Assembly (NCBI GenBank): GCA_937991535.1
Contig: CALKHN010000043.1
Location: forward strand, 1-64,000
Direction: 5' to 3'
DNA from: an uncultured Sphingobacteriales bacterium
GTDB lineage: Bacteria; Bacteroidota; Bacteroidia; Chitinophagales; Chitinophagaceae
DNA length: 64,000 bases
The notes below the pieces were generated by a model. The model was not told where the DNA came from. It did no database searches and saw only the letters and a program-made list of their open reading frames with translations. Below, piece by piece: positions 44,685-53,333 of the stretch. The position numbers and the translations under genes were made by a program. Within the stretch, counting starts at the first letter, position 1. Each line of letters starts with the position of its first letter.

Positions 44685-45374
44685 TTACTTATTGCCGCTT
44701 GTCTCTATAAACGCTTCTCTTATATTTTTTACAAAATTACTGTCCTGATCGTTCATGCGTTCAGGATGCCATTGCACAAGACATAAAAAAGAAGCTCCGG
44801 CGGGATTTTTCCTTTCCAATGCTTCCGCTATGCCATCAGGCGACAGGGCCGAAACAATCAATCCATTGCCAATGGCATCGGCGCTCTGGTGGTGATTGCT
44901 GTTCACCTGGTCTGCTCCCTTACCTGTAATCTTATGCAGCCACGATGCGGGATCAACCTGTATGGAATGATAACGGTCTGTATCATCGGGCAGCTTGGAA
45001 TGATTGAATTTGCCCCAGCGCGGTATATCCGGAATAAGTGTACCACCAAAAAATACATTGGCGATCTGCAATCCCCTGCAAATGCCGAGCACCGGAACAG
45101 CATTGGTTTCGGTATATTCCAATATCTTCAGTTCAAACTCATCCCTGGCTTCACTCACATCATCTTTATAACAATATTCATACAAATCAGGGCGGTTATA
45201 AAACCTGGGATGCACATCCTCACCGCCTGTGAGCACAACGCCATCGCAATCTTTTATTTCTTCCATATTGGATGGCTGCCAGGTGAGCTTTTTTACTTTT
45301 ACTTCGGGGCCGTGCGCCAATATCCAGTTGGCGTAATTAGCATACTTGCTGCAATCCGTAACACCTATTATCAT
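44685..45374 (-). CDS. Gamma-glutamyl hydrolase, class I amidotransferase (peptidase C26, PuuD-like)
   Basis: This 229-residue class I glutamine-amidotransferase-fold hydrolase has its nucleophile in VLGICRGLQIANVFFGG and the His-Glu pair in CLVQWHPERM. VVLTGGEDVHPRFY is the oxyanion/entry block. Peptidase C26 enzymes such as PuuD cut gamma-glutamyl amides to release glutamate and an amino acid. It lies between the Fe-alcohol dehydrogenase gene (13-base gap) and the aldehyde dehydrogenase gene, which fits a last step freeing glycine or a similar amino acid. The family is secure; the exact substrate is inferred. Confidence 0.9.
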   Translation of the reverse strand: MIIGVTDCSKYANYANWILAHGPEVKVKKLTWQPSNMEEIKDCDGVVLTGGEDVHPRFYNRPDLYEYCYKDDVSEARDEFELKILEYTETNAVPVLGICRGLQIANVFFGGTLIPDIPRWGKFNHSKLPDDTDRYHSIQVDPASWLHKITGKGADQVNSNHHQSADAIGNGLIVSALSPDGIAEALERKNPAGASFLCLVQWHPERMNDQDSNFVKNIREAFIETSGNK

Positions 45375-45387
45375 GTTGGCCGTGATA

Positions 45388-46536
45388 TTACAATGCTTTT
45401 AAATAAAGTTGTTTAAAATCTTCTCTTGATACCGGCTTGGGATTATTGGGATGAGCAAAATCCGCAAAAGCCAGGTCTGCCAGGGTTTCTATATGTTCTT
45501 CCTTTACGCCGATATCACGAAGATGGTGGGGTATATTGATCTTTGTGTTCAGGTCAAACAAATACTGCACCACTGCCTCACCATTTTCTACGGGCAACTG
45601 AAGGGTGCGGGCGATGCGGTTAAATTTATCTTCAAACCCGGCGATATTGAATTGCATACCATAGGGAATATTAACCGCATTGGCCAGCCCATGATGCGTA
45701 TCCAGTAAGGAGGAAAGCGGATGTGCAAGCGAATGCACCACGCCCAGCCCTTTCTGAAAAGCGATAGCGCCCATCATGGAGCCGAGCAGCATTTTGCTTC
45801 TTGATTCAAGGTCGGGTTTATTTACAGCCCGTTCAAGCGATTCATGAATAAGTTTCATCCCTTCCAGCGCTATGCCATCGCACAGGGGATGGTAATTTTT
45901 TGCAAGAAAGGCTTCCATGTTATGGGTCAACGCATCCATGCCGGTGGCCGCCGTAATGGGGCCGGGAATATCCATGGTTAGTACAGGATCCGCAAAAACG
46001 ATCTTTGCCATTAGCTTGGGAGAAAACAAAATTTTCTTCTGGTGGGTATCGTCGTCGGAGATAATAGCGCTCCGCCCCACTTCGCTGCCTGTGCCGGACG
46101 TAGTGGGCACGGTGATAAAATGCGGCACATCGTTGGTAACATACACATCGCCGCCAATCAAATCATCGTATTTGAAAAGATCCTCACGGTGATTGATGCG
46201 CAGCAGTATTGCACGCGCAACATCGAGTCCGGCACCTCCGCCAATGCCTATCACACTATCGCGGTTTGTTGCGTCCCAAACATCCACGCCTTTATATACA
46301 TCGGACTTAACCGGGTTTTTGTGAATATCCGAAAACACTCCAACACCTATATTGTGCTTACGCAAATCTTCAACAATGTTTTTAAAGAAAGGCAGTTGCG
46401 CTATATTGGGATCGGTAACTATTAAAGGCGCTTTAAGACCATTAGACTGCAAATAAGCAGGCAATTCTTTTACAACACCGGCGCCAAAACGAATGGTGGT
46501 TGGAAAATTAAACTGGTGAATTTTCTCGAGTGACAT
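45388..46536 (-). CDS. Iron-containing (type III) alcohol dehydrogenase
   Basis: This 382-residue Fe-dependent alcohol dehydrogenase has the NAD-binding motif GIGGGAGLDVAR and ITVPTTSGTGSEVGRSAII. The metal site is built from GMDALTHNMEAFLAK, GVVHSLAHPLS and DTHHGLANAV (His ligands). The start at 46536 (MSLEKIHQF) is chosen because the upstream in-frame extension translates spacer repeat. In the amine operon it would oxidise the hydroxyl end of a gamma-glutamylated amino-alcohol to an aldehyde. Enzyme class certain; role by context. Confidence 0.92.
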   Translation of the reverse strand: MSLEKIHQFNFPTTIRFGAGVVKELPAYLQSNGLKAPLIVTDPNIAQLPFFKNIVEDLRKHNIGVGVFSDIHKNPVKSDVYKGVDVWDATNRDSVIGIGGGAGLDVARAILLRINHREDLFKYDDLIGGDVYVTNDVPHFITVPTTSGTGSEVGRSAIISDDDTHQKKILFSPKLMAKIVFADPVLTMDIPGPITAATGMDALTHNMEAFLAKNYHPLCDGIALEGMKLIHESLERAVNKPDLESRSKMLLGSMMGAIAFQKGLGVVHSLAHPLSSLLDTHHGLANAVNIPYGMQFNIAGFEDKFNRIARTLQLPVENGEAVVQYLFDLNTKINIPHHLRDIGVKEEHIETLADLAFADFAHPNNPKPVSREDFKQLYLKAL

Positions 46537-46544
46537 ATAAAGAT

Positions 46545-46692
46545 TTGAAATTTGAAATTTGAGATTTAAGATTCTTACCCATCTTACGGTCTTACCCATC
46601 TTACGGTCTTACTATCTTACGGTCTTACTATCTTACGGTCTTACTATCTTACTATCTTACCATCTTACTATCTTACGGTCTTACTCTATTAC
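46545..46692. repeat. Tandem TCTTACGGTC/TCTTACTA spacer repeat
   Basis: About 120 bases of 9-18-base units (CTTACGGT, CTTACTAT, CTTACCAT) fill 46574-46692, between the alcohol dehydrogenase start and the glutamine-synthetase-like gene stop. They are preceded at 46549-46572 by TTGAAATTTGAGATTTAAG-type sequence that also occurs near 302, 23570 and 30300. The units are contiguous with no spacers. Confidence 0.85.
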
Positions 46693-46693
46693 C

Positions 46694-48064
46694 TTAAATA
46701 ATCTCCAGGTAGCGCTTCAGTTCCCAATCCGTTACCACTTTGGAGAACTGCCGCCACTCCCATTCGCGTGTTCCTGCAAAATGCTCTACGAAGGTTTCTC
46801 CGAATAATTCCTTCGCAACAGGCGATTGTTTCATAGCCTGGGTAGCCTGCCATAAATTAGCGGGCAGCACCCCGTTTCCTTTATCCGCATAGCCATTGCC
46901 GGTAGTAGCCGGTACCTGCAATTTCATTTTTTTGCGGATGCCATACAATCCCGAAGCCAGGCACGCTGCCATTGCGAGATATGGATTGGAATCGGAACCT
47001 ACTACTCTCGTTTCCAGCCGGGTTGATTTTTCACCGGTTGGCAAAGCCCTTAACGCGGTAGTGCGGTTATCAATGGCCCAGGTAAGGGTTGTTGGCGCCC
47101 AGGCGCCTTCTACCAGGCGTTTATAACTGTTAACCGTAGGCGCATACATGGGAAGTATATAGGGAAGGCAATGCAACTGTCCTGCTATATAACTTTCCAT
47201 CAATGGGCTGATGCCGGTTTTGCTTTTTTTATCGAAGAAAAGGTTCCGTTTGGCATCGGGCGACCATAAACTCTGGTGTACGTGCCCGCTGCAACCGGGT
47301 AAATTTTCGCTGAATTTGGCCATAAAGGTGGGCAGTATGCCATGCCTGTGGCCAATTTCTTTTACGCCGCTTTTAAACAGTACGGCCCTGTCTGCAGCTT
47401 CGAGAATACCCGAGTACATGATGGCCGCTTCATACACACCCGGGCCGGTTTCGGTATGAAGTCCTTCAAGCGGTATATCAAACTTTTTCAGCAGATCGAA
47501 GAGATCGTGAAAAAAAGCGCTTTTTTGGGAAGCCCGCAATACAGAATAGCCAAACATGCCATTGGTGATGGGTTTCAGGTCGCGAAATTTTCCTGCATAC
47601 AACTCATTTGAATTATCTACCAGGTTAAACCATTCAAACTCCTGTGAACAAAAAGCAATAAACCCTTCTTCTTTCGCCTGCTGATCTATTCGTTTTAATA
47701 AACTCCTTGGGCATACCCGCGTGCAATCTCCCTTGCCGTCATTAAAATCGGCCAAAAAAAATGGCAGGTCGTTTTCCCAGGGAATGCGCCGGTAGGTTTG
47801 AATATCTACTACGGCAGTAGCATCGGGATAACCCGTATGCCATCCGGTAACAGTAGCATTGTCGTAGGCAACATCACCTGCATCCCAGCCAAATACCACA
47901 TCGCAAAAACCAAAGCCGCTGTTTATAATGGATTTGAATTTATCAAAACTAATGACCTTTCCACGCAATATCCCATCCAGGTCTGTTATGGCTAATTTTA
48001 CTTTTTGGATATGCTGATCGGAGAGCTGCTGAAGGAGTTTAGTTGTTGTTAATTTCTGCGGCAT
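46694..48064 (-). CDS. Glutamine-synthetase-like gamma-glutamyl-amine ligase
   Basis: This 456-residue ligase of the glutamine synthetase superfamily is of the type that joins glutamate to an amine (PuuA, GlnA3, GlnA4-like). Conserved blocks are TETGPGVYEAAI, FMAKFSENLPGCSGHVHQSL (catalytic metal and ATP region), YAPTVNSYKRLVEGAWAPTT and DNRTTALRA, plus ETRVVGSDSNPYLAMAA. The SYKRL wording and the context argue against ammonia assimilation. Its start overlaps the permease stop by 26 bases. Predicted first step: ATP-dependent gamma-glutamylation of the imported amine, most likely ethanolamine by analogy with Streptomyces GlnA4. Confidence 0.85.
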   Translation of the reverse strand: MPQKLTTTKLLQQLSDQHIQKVKLAITDLDGILRGKVISFDKFKSIINSGFGFCDVVFGWDAGDVAYDNATVTGWHTGYPDATAVVDIQTYRRIPWENDLPFFLADFNDGKGDCTRVCPRSLLKRIDQQAKEEGFIAFCSQEFEWFNLVDNSNELYAGKFRDLKPITNGMFGYSVLRASQKSAFFHDLFDLLKKFDIPLEGLHTETGPGVYEAAIMYSGILEAADRAVLFKSGVKEIGHRHGILPTFMAKFSENLPGCSGHVHQSLWSPDAKRNLFFDKKSKTGISPLMESYIAGQLHCLPYILPMYAPTVNSYKRLVEGAWAPTTLTWAIDNRTTALRALPTGEKSTRLETRVVGSDSNPYLAMAACLASGLYGIRKKMKLQVPATTGNGYADKGNGVLPANLWQATQAMKQSPVAKELFGETFVEHFAGTREWEWRQFSKVVTDWELKRYLEII

Positions 48065-49397
48065 GCATGGGTTGTTTTACAAAAAAATGAAACCAAATAT
48101 AGCTGATAAGAAGAATACCAAAGTAAACCAGGGCAACAGCAATGTTAAGGGTGGTCATAGCGATCAGCGAAATTATGGCAATTATCAAAGCAATAACAGG
48201 AAAATAAGGATAAAAAGGTACCCTGAAAGGACGCGGCAGGGATGGCTCTCTTTTACGCAGTACCACAACAGTAATCATTGAAAAAATATATAAGGTGAGT
48301 GCCCCGAAACAGGCTATTGTGATGATCTGCCCTGTTTTGCCCGTAAGCAATGCAATTATGCCGATAACCATATTAATAAGCAATGCATTGGCAGGGGTTT
48401 TAAACTTAGAATGAATGCTGCCAAATGCCTGTGGAATATATTTTACTCTCCCAAACTCGAATGTAGCGCGTCCTGCGGCAAGTATAATACCATGAAAAGA
48501 GGCTACTAAACCCATTAATCCAATAGTAATAAGGAGATGATACAGCCATCCGCTGTTGCCTGTTATTTTTTCGAGGGCCAGCGGAAGGGGGGAATCGGAA
48601 GGAGGTGCACCCAGAGAAGGATATACGATTGCCTCCCAGCCTGCCACGCCTACGGAAGACAGAAAGGTTAAAATACACAATACGATAAGTGTAAGCAGGG
48701 CCGATCCGAAGCCCAATAATACATTCCGTTGTGGGTTGATGGCCTCTTCCGCCACATTGGCTACGCCCTCGATAGCCAGAAAAAACCAGATGGCAAAAGG
48801 AATAGCGGCCCACACACCCTTCCAGCCAAAGGGAAATGCATTATGCTGAATATTTTCAAACTCAAAATGCGGGAGGGTAGCGCCTGCGAAGATCAGCAGT
48901 TCAACCACAGCCAGTATGGTAATAACCAGTTCAAAAGTAGCGGCGGCTTTAACACCATAAATATTAAGCGCCGTAAAAATAACATAAGCGGTTATGGCAA
49001 TAACAGTAACGGGTACCTCTGGAAAAAAAATATGAAAATAAGCGCCTATAGCCGCCGCAATAGCCGGAGGAGCAAATACAAATTCTATAATCTGCGCCAT
49101 ACCTGCTATAAAACCAGCGTCTTTTCCCAATGCCCTGGTGGCATAATCAAAAACACCACCTGCTTTTGGAATGGCGCAGGCCAGCTCGGTATATGAAAAC
49201 GTAAACGTAATGTAAAGAACAATAATAAGCAGGGTAGCCAGCGCCAACCCGTATGTGCCTCCCGCTGCAAGACCCAGGTTCCAGCCAAAATACATGCCCG
49301 ATATAACATACCCTACGCCCAGCCCCCAAAGCATTAAAGGTCCTAATGTACGGGGCAAATGAGATCCGGTTGGGGGTTGATGCGGGGCAGAAGACAT
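48039..49397 (-). CDS. APC-family permease, ethanolamine-permease-like
   Basis: This inner-membrane transporter of about 452 residues has around 12 helices and belongs to the APC superfamily. Helix 1 reads LMLWGLGVGYVISGMYFGWN, followed by FSYTELACAIPKAGGVFDYA. The GxGVGYVISGxYFGWNxGL wording resembles ethanolamine permeases (Eat type) rather than typical amino-acid exchangers. The start at 49397 (MSSAPHQPP) is preferred to the upstream in-frame ATG. It is the first gene of the amine-utilisation unit and overlaps the ligase gene, so uptake and first activation are coupled. Confidence 0.82.
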   Translation of the reverse strand: MSSAPHQPPTGSHLPRTLGPLMLWGLGVGYVISGMYFGWNLGLAAGGTYGLALATLLIIVLYITFTFSYTELACAIPKAGGVFDYATRALGKDAGFIAGMAQIIEFVFAPPAIAAAIGAYFHIFFPEVPVTVIAITAYVIFTALNIYGVKAAATFELVITILAVVELLIFAGATLPHFEFENIQHNAFPFGWKGVWAAIPFAIWFFLAIEGVANVAEEAINPQRNVLLGFGSALLTLIVLCILTFLSSVGVAGWEAIVYPSLGAPPSDSPLPLALEKITGNSGWLYHLLITIGLMGLVASFHGIILAAGRATFEFGRVKYIPQAFGSIHSKFKTPANALLINMVIGIIALLTGKTGQIITIACFGALTLYIFSMITVVVLRKREPSLPRPFRVPFYPYFPVIALIIAIISLIAMTTLNIAVALVYFGILLISYIWFHFFVKQPMHAAEINNN

Positions 49398-49455
49398 AAT
49401 TGAACTTATCGGCTGAAGATAGTGAAATATGCTGAAATTTGTATAACTTGAAATC

Positions 49456-51168
49456 ATGAAAAACACCCTGCTCTACGTGCTAACGCTGTGCTGCTTTTCA
49501 TATATGCATGCGCAGCCTGCAGCCCGATATGATGTACTGATCCATGAGATCATGGCAAACCCATCTTCATCGTCCGGGCTTCCCGATTTTAAATATATAG
49601 AGTTATTCAATGCCTCGCGCCACGCACACAACCTCAATGGCTGGCAAATCAGCAATGGCAAAAGCACATCAGTAATTAAAATTGATTTTGTATTGCAACC
49701 CGATAGTTTTGTTGTTATTTGTGCAGCCAATGCAGCGGCTGCACTTTCCCTTTTTGGCGCCACCATAAGCGTTACCGCTTTTCCCCCTCCGGGTGTTAAC
49801 GGCGACATGCTGTTGCTGTATTCACGCGATGACAGATTAATTCATGCTGTAGGATACAACAAAAGCTGGTATGCAAACGAAGTAAAAAGCATTGGTGGCT
49901 GGTCGCTGGAAATGATAGACATAAAAAACCCATGCAGCGGCGTCAGTAACTGGAAGGCGAGTACCGATGCTAAGGGAGGAACACCGGCATCGCCCAATTC
50001 CATAGCCGGCGATAATAAAGATGAAACAGCGCCTCAACTCCTGCGTGCTTATACTGCAGACAGTTTACACATTATACTTGTGTTTGATGAAACATTAGAC
50101 AGTTTACAAGCCTCGGTAAAAGAAAATTATATATGCAGTGATGGCATTGCTATTGAGATAGCTGAGCCCCAGCCTCCTTTGTTTAATACGGTAAAGCTAA
50201 AGTCAAATTCCCGGCTCTTAACAGAAAAAATATATAGCCTGAATATTAAAAATGTAAAAGATTGCAGCGGAAATGTGACCGGTGCTGAATCCTCGGCAAA
50301 AGTTGGACTACCGCAAATGCCGGCCCCTTCTGATATTGTTATCAATGAAATACTGTTTAATCCTCCTGCAGATGGCGCTGACTATATTGAATTTTACAAC
50401 CGCAGCAATTATATTATCAATGCCCGAACATTGTATGTTGCCGGCAGGAATGCTTCGGGCAACTTAAGTACATTAAAGCAGGTAAGCACAGACGATATTT
50501 TAATTTTTCCCGGAGATTTTATTGTTGTTACTGAAAATGCTGCTGTTGTAAAGCAACAATACATGGTTAAAGATCCGAAGGCTATTATCGAAATAACAAG
50601 CATGCCTTCATTTGCGAATGCTTCCGGTACTGTGGCAGTATTAAATACTTTGGGGGAAATAATAGATGAACTCCGCTACGATGAAAACTGGCATTTTGCG
50701 CTGGTGACCAATTACAAAGGGGTGGCATTGGAAAGAATAGATTACAACGAATCTACACAGGATAAAAACAACTGGCATTCCGCCGCAGCCAGCGCAGGCT
50801 ATGGAACGCCCACGTATCAAAACTCACAATTCAAAGCCAATGAGCAGCTACAGGGTGGGATCAGTATCAGTCCCGGCGTTTTTTCGCCGGACAATGACGG
50901 GCATGATGATTTTCTTACCATCGTCTACCATTTTCCCGAACCCGGTTATGTATGCAATATAACCGTATTTGACGCCCGGGGAAGAACGATCCGCTACTTA
51001 GTGCGCAATGGTATTTGCGGAACCGAAGGCTATTTCAGGTGGGATGGCCTGGATGAAAAAAATCAGTATACCGGCATGGGCATTTACGTTATACTAACGG
51101 AAGTGTATAACCTAAAGGGGAAAACAAAGAAATTTAAGCAAGCAGTGACGTTGGCGAGGCGGAGTTGA
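49456..51168 (+). CDS. Lamin-tail-domain surface protein with FlgD-like C-terminus
   Basis: This 570-residue exported protein has a signal peptide (about residues 1-20, ending YMHAQP). A first lamin-tail domain (about 24-140: DVLIHEIMANPSSSSGLPDF, YIELFNASRHAHNLNGWQIS) is followed by an Ig-like stretch and a second lamin-tail domain (about 295-420: DIVINEILFNPPADGADYIE). The C-terminal FlgD/Ig-like region contains FSPDNDGHDD and ends YNLKGKTKKFKQAVTLARR. Such proteins in gliding Bacteroidota are cell-surface or secreted. No enzymatic motif is seen. It is divergent from the amine operon (58 bases between starts). Confidence 0.85.
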   Translation: MKNTLLYVLTLCCFSYMHAQPAARYDVLIHEIMANPSSSSGLPDFKYIELFNASRHAHNLNGWQISNGKSTSVIKIDFVLQPDSFVVICAANAAAALSLFGATISVTAFPPPGVNGDMLLLYSRDDRLIHAVGYNKSWYANEVKSIGGWSLEMIDIKNPCSGVSNWKASTDAKGGTPASPNSIAGDNKDETAPQLLRAYTADSLHIILVFDETLDSLQASVKENYICSDGIAIEIAEPQPPLFNTVKLKSNSRLLTEKIYSLNIKNVKDCSGNVTGAESSAKVGLPQMPAPSDIVINEILFNPPADGADYIEFYNRSNYIINARTLYVAGRNASGNLSTLKQVSTDDILIFPGDFIVVTENAAVVKQQYMVKDPKAIIEITSMPSFANASGTVAVLNTLGEIIDELRYDENWHFALVTNYKGVALERIDYNESTQDKNNWHSAAASAGYGTPTYQNSQFKANEQLQGGISISPGVFSPDNDGHDDFLTIVYHFPEPGYVCNITVFDARGRTIRYLVRNGICGTEGYFRWDGLDEKNQYTGMGIYVILTEVYNLKGKTKKFKQAVTLARRS

Positions 51169-51208
51169 TAGGATGGCAGAACACAACAGGGATATGCCTT
51201 GTAGCGTT

Positions 51209-51350
51209 TCCTTTTCTTTTGCTGTTACTTTTTTTGCGGAAAAAAAGTAACCAAAAAAGCCGCCGGAAAACGATTACCCCCCGTTTTCCGGAGGAAGCCC
51301 TGATGAAGCTTTACTACTACTGTAGCCTCAGCTTTACAGCACTAATGCTT
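51209..51350 (+). repeat. Dispersed hairpin element, copy 2
   Basis: Layout matches copy 1 at 6597-6722. A T-rich/A-rich hairpin (GTTACTTTTTTTGCGG then AAAAAAAGTAACC) is followed by a second hairpin with stem CCGGAAAACG/CGTTTTCCGG (51263-51272 with 51282-51291). The conserved GCCCTGATGAAGCT (51297-51310) and TACTACTGTAGC come next. The second stem is unrelated in sequence to that of copy 1. The rest of the 51169-51534 gap is A/T-rich and without a gene. Confidence 0.6.
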
Positions 51351-51534
51351 TCTCTTGAGTTGTGAATGGATTTAATTCAGATTAAATTTTATTTGTTATT
51401 CCTACAGACCGTGAACGACTATAAAATATATAAAATCATTATTCCTCATCTCATATTTTAATGCTCATAATGCCGACATTTGCATGTACAATAGTATATC
51501 CTGCCAATTACGGGAAATCTTATAAATCTTAACA

Positions 51535-52716
51535 GTGAACCAGCGGCAACTTTTTTTACAGCATGTAGCACAAACTTCTGATGCGCCATTAGCATTAGAA
51601 ATTGTTAAAGCAGAAGGTTCCACATTATGGGATGCAGATGGAAAATCATTTATTGACCTCATTGCGGGCATAAGTGTATGCAATATAGGCCACCGGCACC
51701 CGGCCGTAACAGAAGCTATTAAAACGCAGGCAGATCAATACCTGCATTTGCTGGTGTATGGCGAACTGGTTGAAACACCCCAGGTGGCTTATGCACAGCA
51801 TCTTACCCAACATTTACCCGGTTCCCTCAACTCCGTATACTTCACCAATTCGGGTGCGGAGGCTACGGAAGGGGCTATGAAATTGGCCAAACGGTATACC
51901 AACCGAACGCAGATCATTGCCTTCAATCAATCGTACCACGGATCAACACAGGGCGCATTGAGCATTATAGGAGATGAATACTGGCGCAATGCCTACAGGC
52001 CTTTACTACCGGGCATTTTGCATTTGAACTACAATTCATTGAATGACCTTAAGCACATTACTGCCGAAACTGCCTGTGTAATTGCAGAAACCATACAAGC
52101 AGAGCGTGGCGTAATCGTGCCTTCCAAAGCATGGATGCAGGCCTTGCGGAAAAAATGTACGGAAATGGATTGCCTGCTGGTATTGGATGAAATTCAAACC
52201 GGTTTTGGCAGAACAGGAAGCCTGTGGGGGTTTCAAGAGTTTGAGGTAATTCCTGATATTGTACTGCTTGGCAAAGCGCTGGGTGGCGGAATGCCTTTGG
52301 GTGGCTTTGTTGCTGATAAAAAAATCATGCGGAGCCTTACCAGTAATCCTGTTCTCGGGCATATTACTACATTCGGCGGACACCCGGTGAGCTGCGCCGC
52401 CGGACTGGCTGCTATGAAAGCATTGCAGGAAGAAAATATTATTAATAGGGTAAAGGAAAAGGAAAACCTTTTTCTTTCCTTACTGAAACACACTCAAATT
52501 AAAGCAGTACGCTCCGCGGGTTTACTGATAGCCATTGAATTTGAAAGTTTTGAAAAAAATAAAGCCATTATTGACCGCTGTATTGAGGGTGGCGTATTAA
52601 CAGACTGGTTTTTGTTTGCCCCGGAATGTATGCGTATTGCTCCCCCGCTGAACATCAACAATGAAGAAATTACCCGGGCCTGCGGGGTTATTATCAATGC
52701 CATTGGCAAAGAATGA
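51535..52716 (+). CDS. Class III pyridoxal-phosphate aminotransferase
   Basis: A PLP-dependent aminotransferase, fold type I, class III (acetylornithine/4-aminobutyrate aminotransferase-like), 393 residues. FTNSGAEATEGAMKLAKRYT binds the phosphate, LLVLDEIQTGFGRTG holds the PLP-ring Asp, and VLLGKALGGGMPLGGFV has the Schiff-base Lys. The frame starts with GTG at 51535 (NQRQLFLQHVAQTSDAP); no ATG is better placed. The substrate is not determinable from sequence, and no arginine or lysine pathway genes lie beside it. A hairpin element sits upstream. Confidence 0.9.
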   Translation: MNQRQLFLQHVAQTSDAPLALEIVKAEGSTLWDADGKSFIDLIAGISVCNIGHRHPAVTEAIKTQADQYLHLLVYGELVETPQVAYAQHLTQHLPGSLNSVYFTNSGAEATEGAMKLAKRYTNRTQIIAFNQSYHGSTQGALSIIGDEYWRNAYRPLLPGILHLNYNSLNDLKHITAETACVIAETIQAERGVIVPSKAWMQALRKKCTEMDCLLVLDEIQTGFGRTGSLWGFQEFEVIPDIVLLGKALGGGMPLGGFVADKKIMRSLTSNPVLGHITTFGGHPVSCAAGLAAMKALQEENIINRVKEKENLFLSLLKHTQIKAVRSAGLLIAIEFESFEKNKAIIDRCIEGGVLTDWFLFAPECMRIAPPLNINNEEITRACGVIINAIGKE

Positions 52717-52839
52717 TCACTCTTCCTGCATTACCGGCAATACAATAGCACTGGTGTTCACCGCATCATGATAAACGTGAATGGCAGCCTTTTTAAAATC
52801 TTTTGTAATACATTCACAGTTCCGGAAACAGGTTAAATT

Positions 52840-53328
52840 ATGAATGATAACAAAGCGGTCATCGAAAAATTTTACAGCTCCTTTCAGCGATTAGATGCCG
52901 GCGCCATGAATGCCTGCTATAACGACGATATCATTTTCAGCGACCCTGTATTTGGTATATTAAAAGGTGAAGAAGTAAAGGCCATGTGGGAAATGCTTTG
53001 TGCCAATGCAAAAGATTTTTCGCTCAGTTTTTCCGATATTGAATTGCTCGATGAAGAATATGCCACCTGCAAATGGAAGGCAGACTATACTTTTTCCAAA
53101 ACCGGTCGTAAAGTAACCAACAATATAAAGGCCTATATGCGCTTAAAAGACGGAGCGATCATTGAACATAGTGATGCTTTCAGGTTAAGTGCCTGGCTGG
53201 CGCAGGCTTTTGGCTGGAAAGGGTTGGTTTTCGGCTGGACAGGATTTATGAAAAGGGCAGTGCAAAAAAACGCCCGGAAAAGCCTTATAAAATTTATAGA
53301 AACCCAATATGCCATCCAGCATACATAG
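52840..53328 (+). CDS. SnoaL/NTF2-like protein
   Basis: This 162-residue protein of the NTF2-like superfamily (SnoaL-like type) begins NDNKAVIEKFYSSFQRLDAG, followed by NACYNDDIIFSDPVFGILKG, the standard opening helix and first pocket segment. KADYTFSKTGRKVTNNIKAY and the Asp/His-bearing IIEHSDAFRLSAW follow. A C-terminal extension of about 40 residues (FGWKGLVFGWTGFMKRAV) is hydrophobic. Function unknown. It converges on holB, with 5 bases between the stops. Confidence 0.82.
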   Translation: MNDNKAVIEKFYSSFQRLDAGAMNACYNDDIIFSDPVFGILKGEEVKAMWEMLCANAKDFSLSFSDIELLDEEYATCKWKADYTFSKTGRKVTNNIKAYMRLKDGAIIEHSDAFRLSAWLAQAFGWKGLVFGWTGFMKRAVQKNARKSLIKFIETQYAIQHT

Positions 53329-53333
53329 ACCCG

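Noticed and set aside
46574..46692. Repeated CTTACGGT/CTTACTAT units as a CRISPR array
   Set aside because: The units are 9-18 bases, contiguous and without unique spacers, and no cas genes are near.
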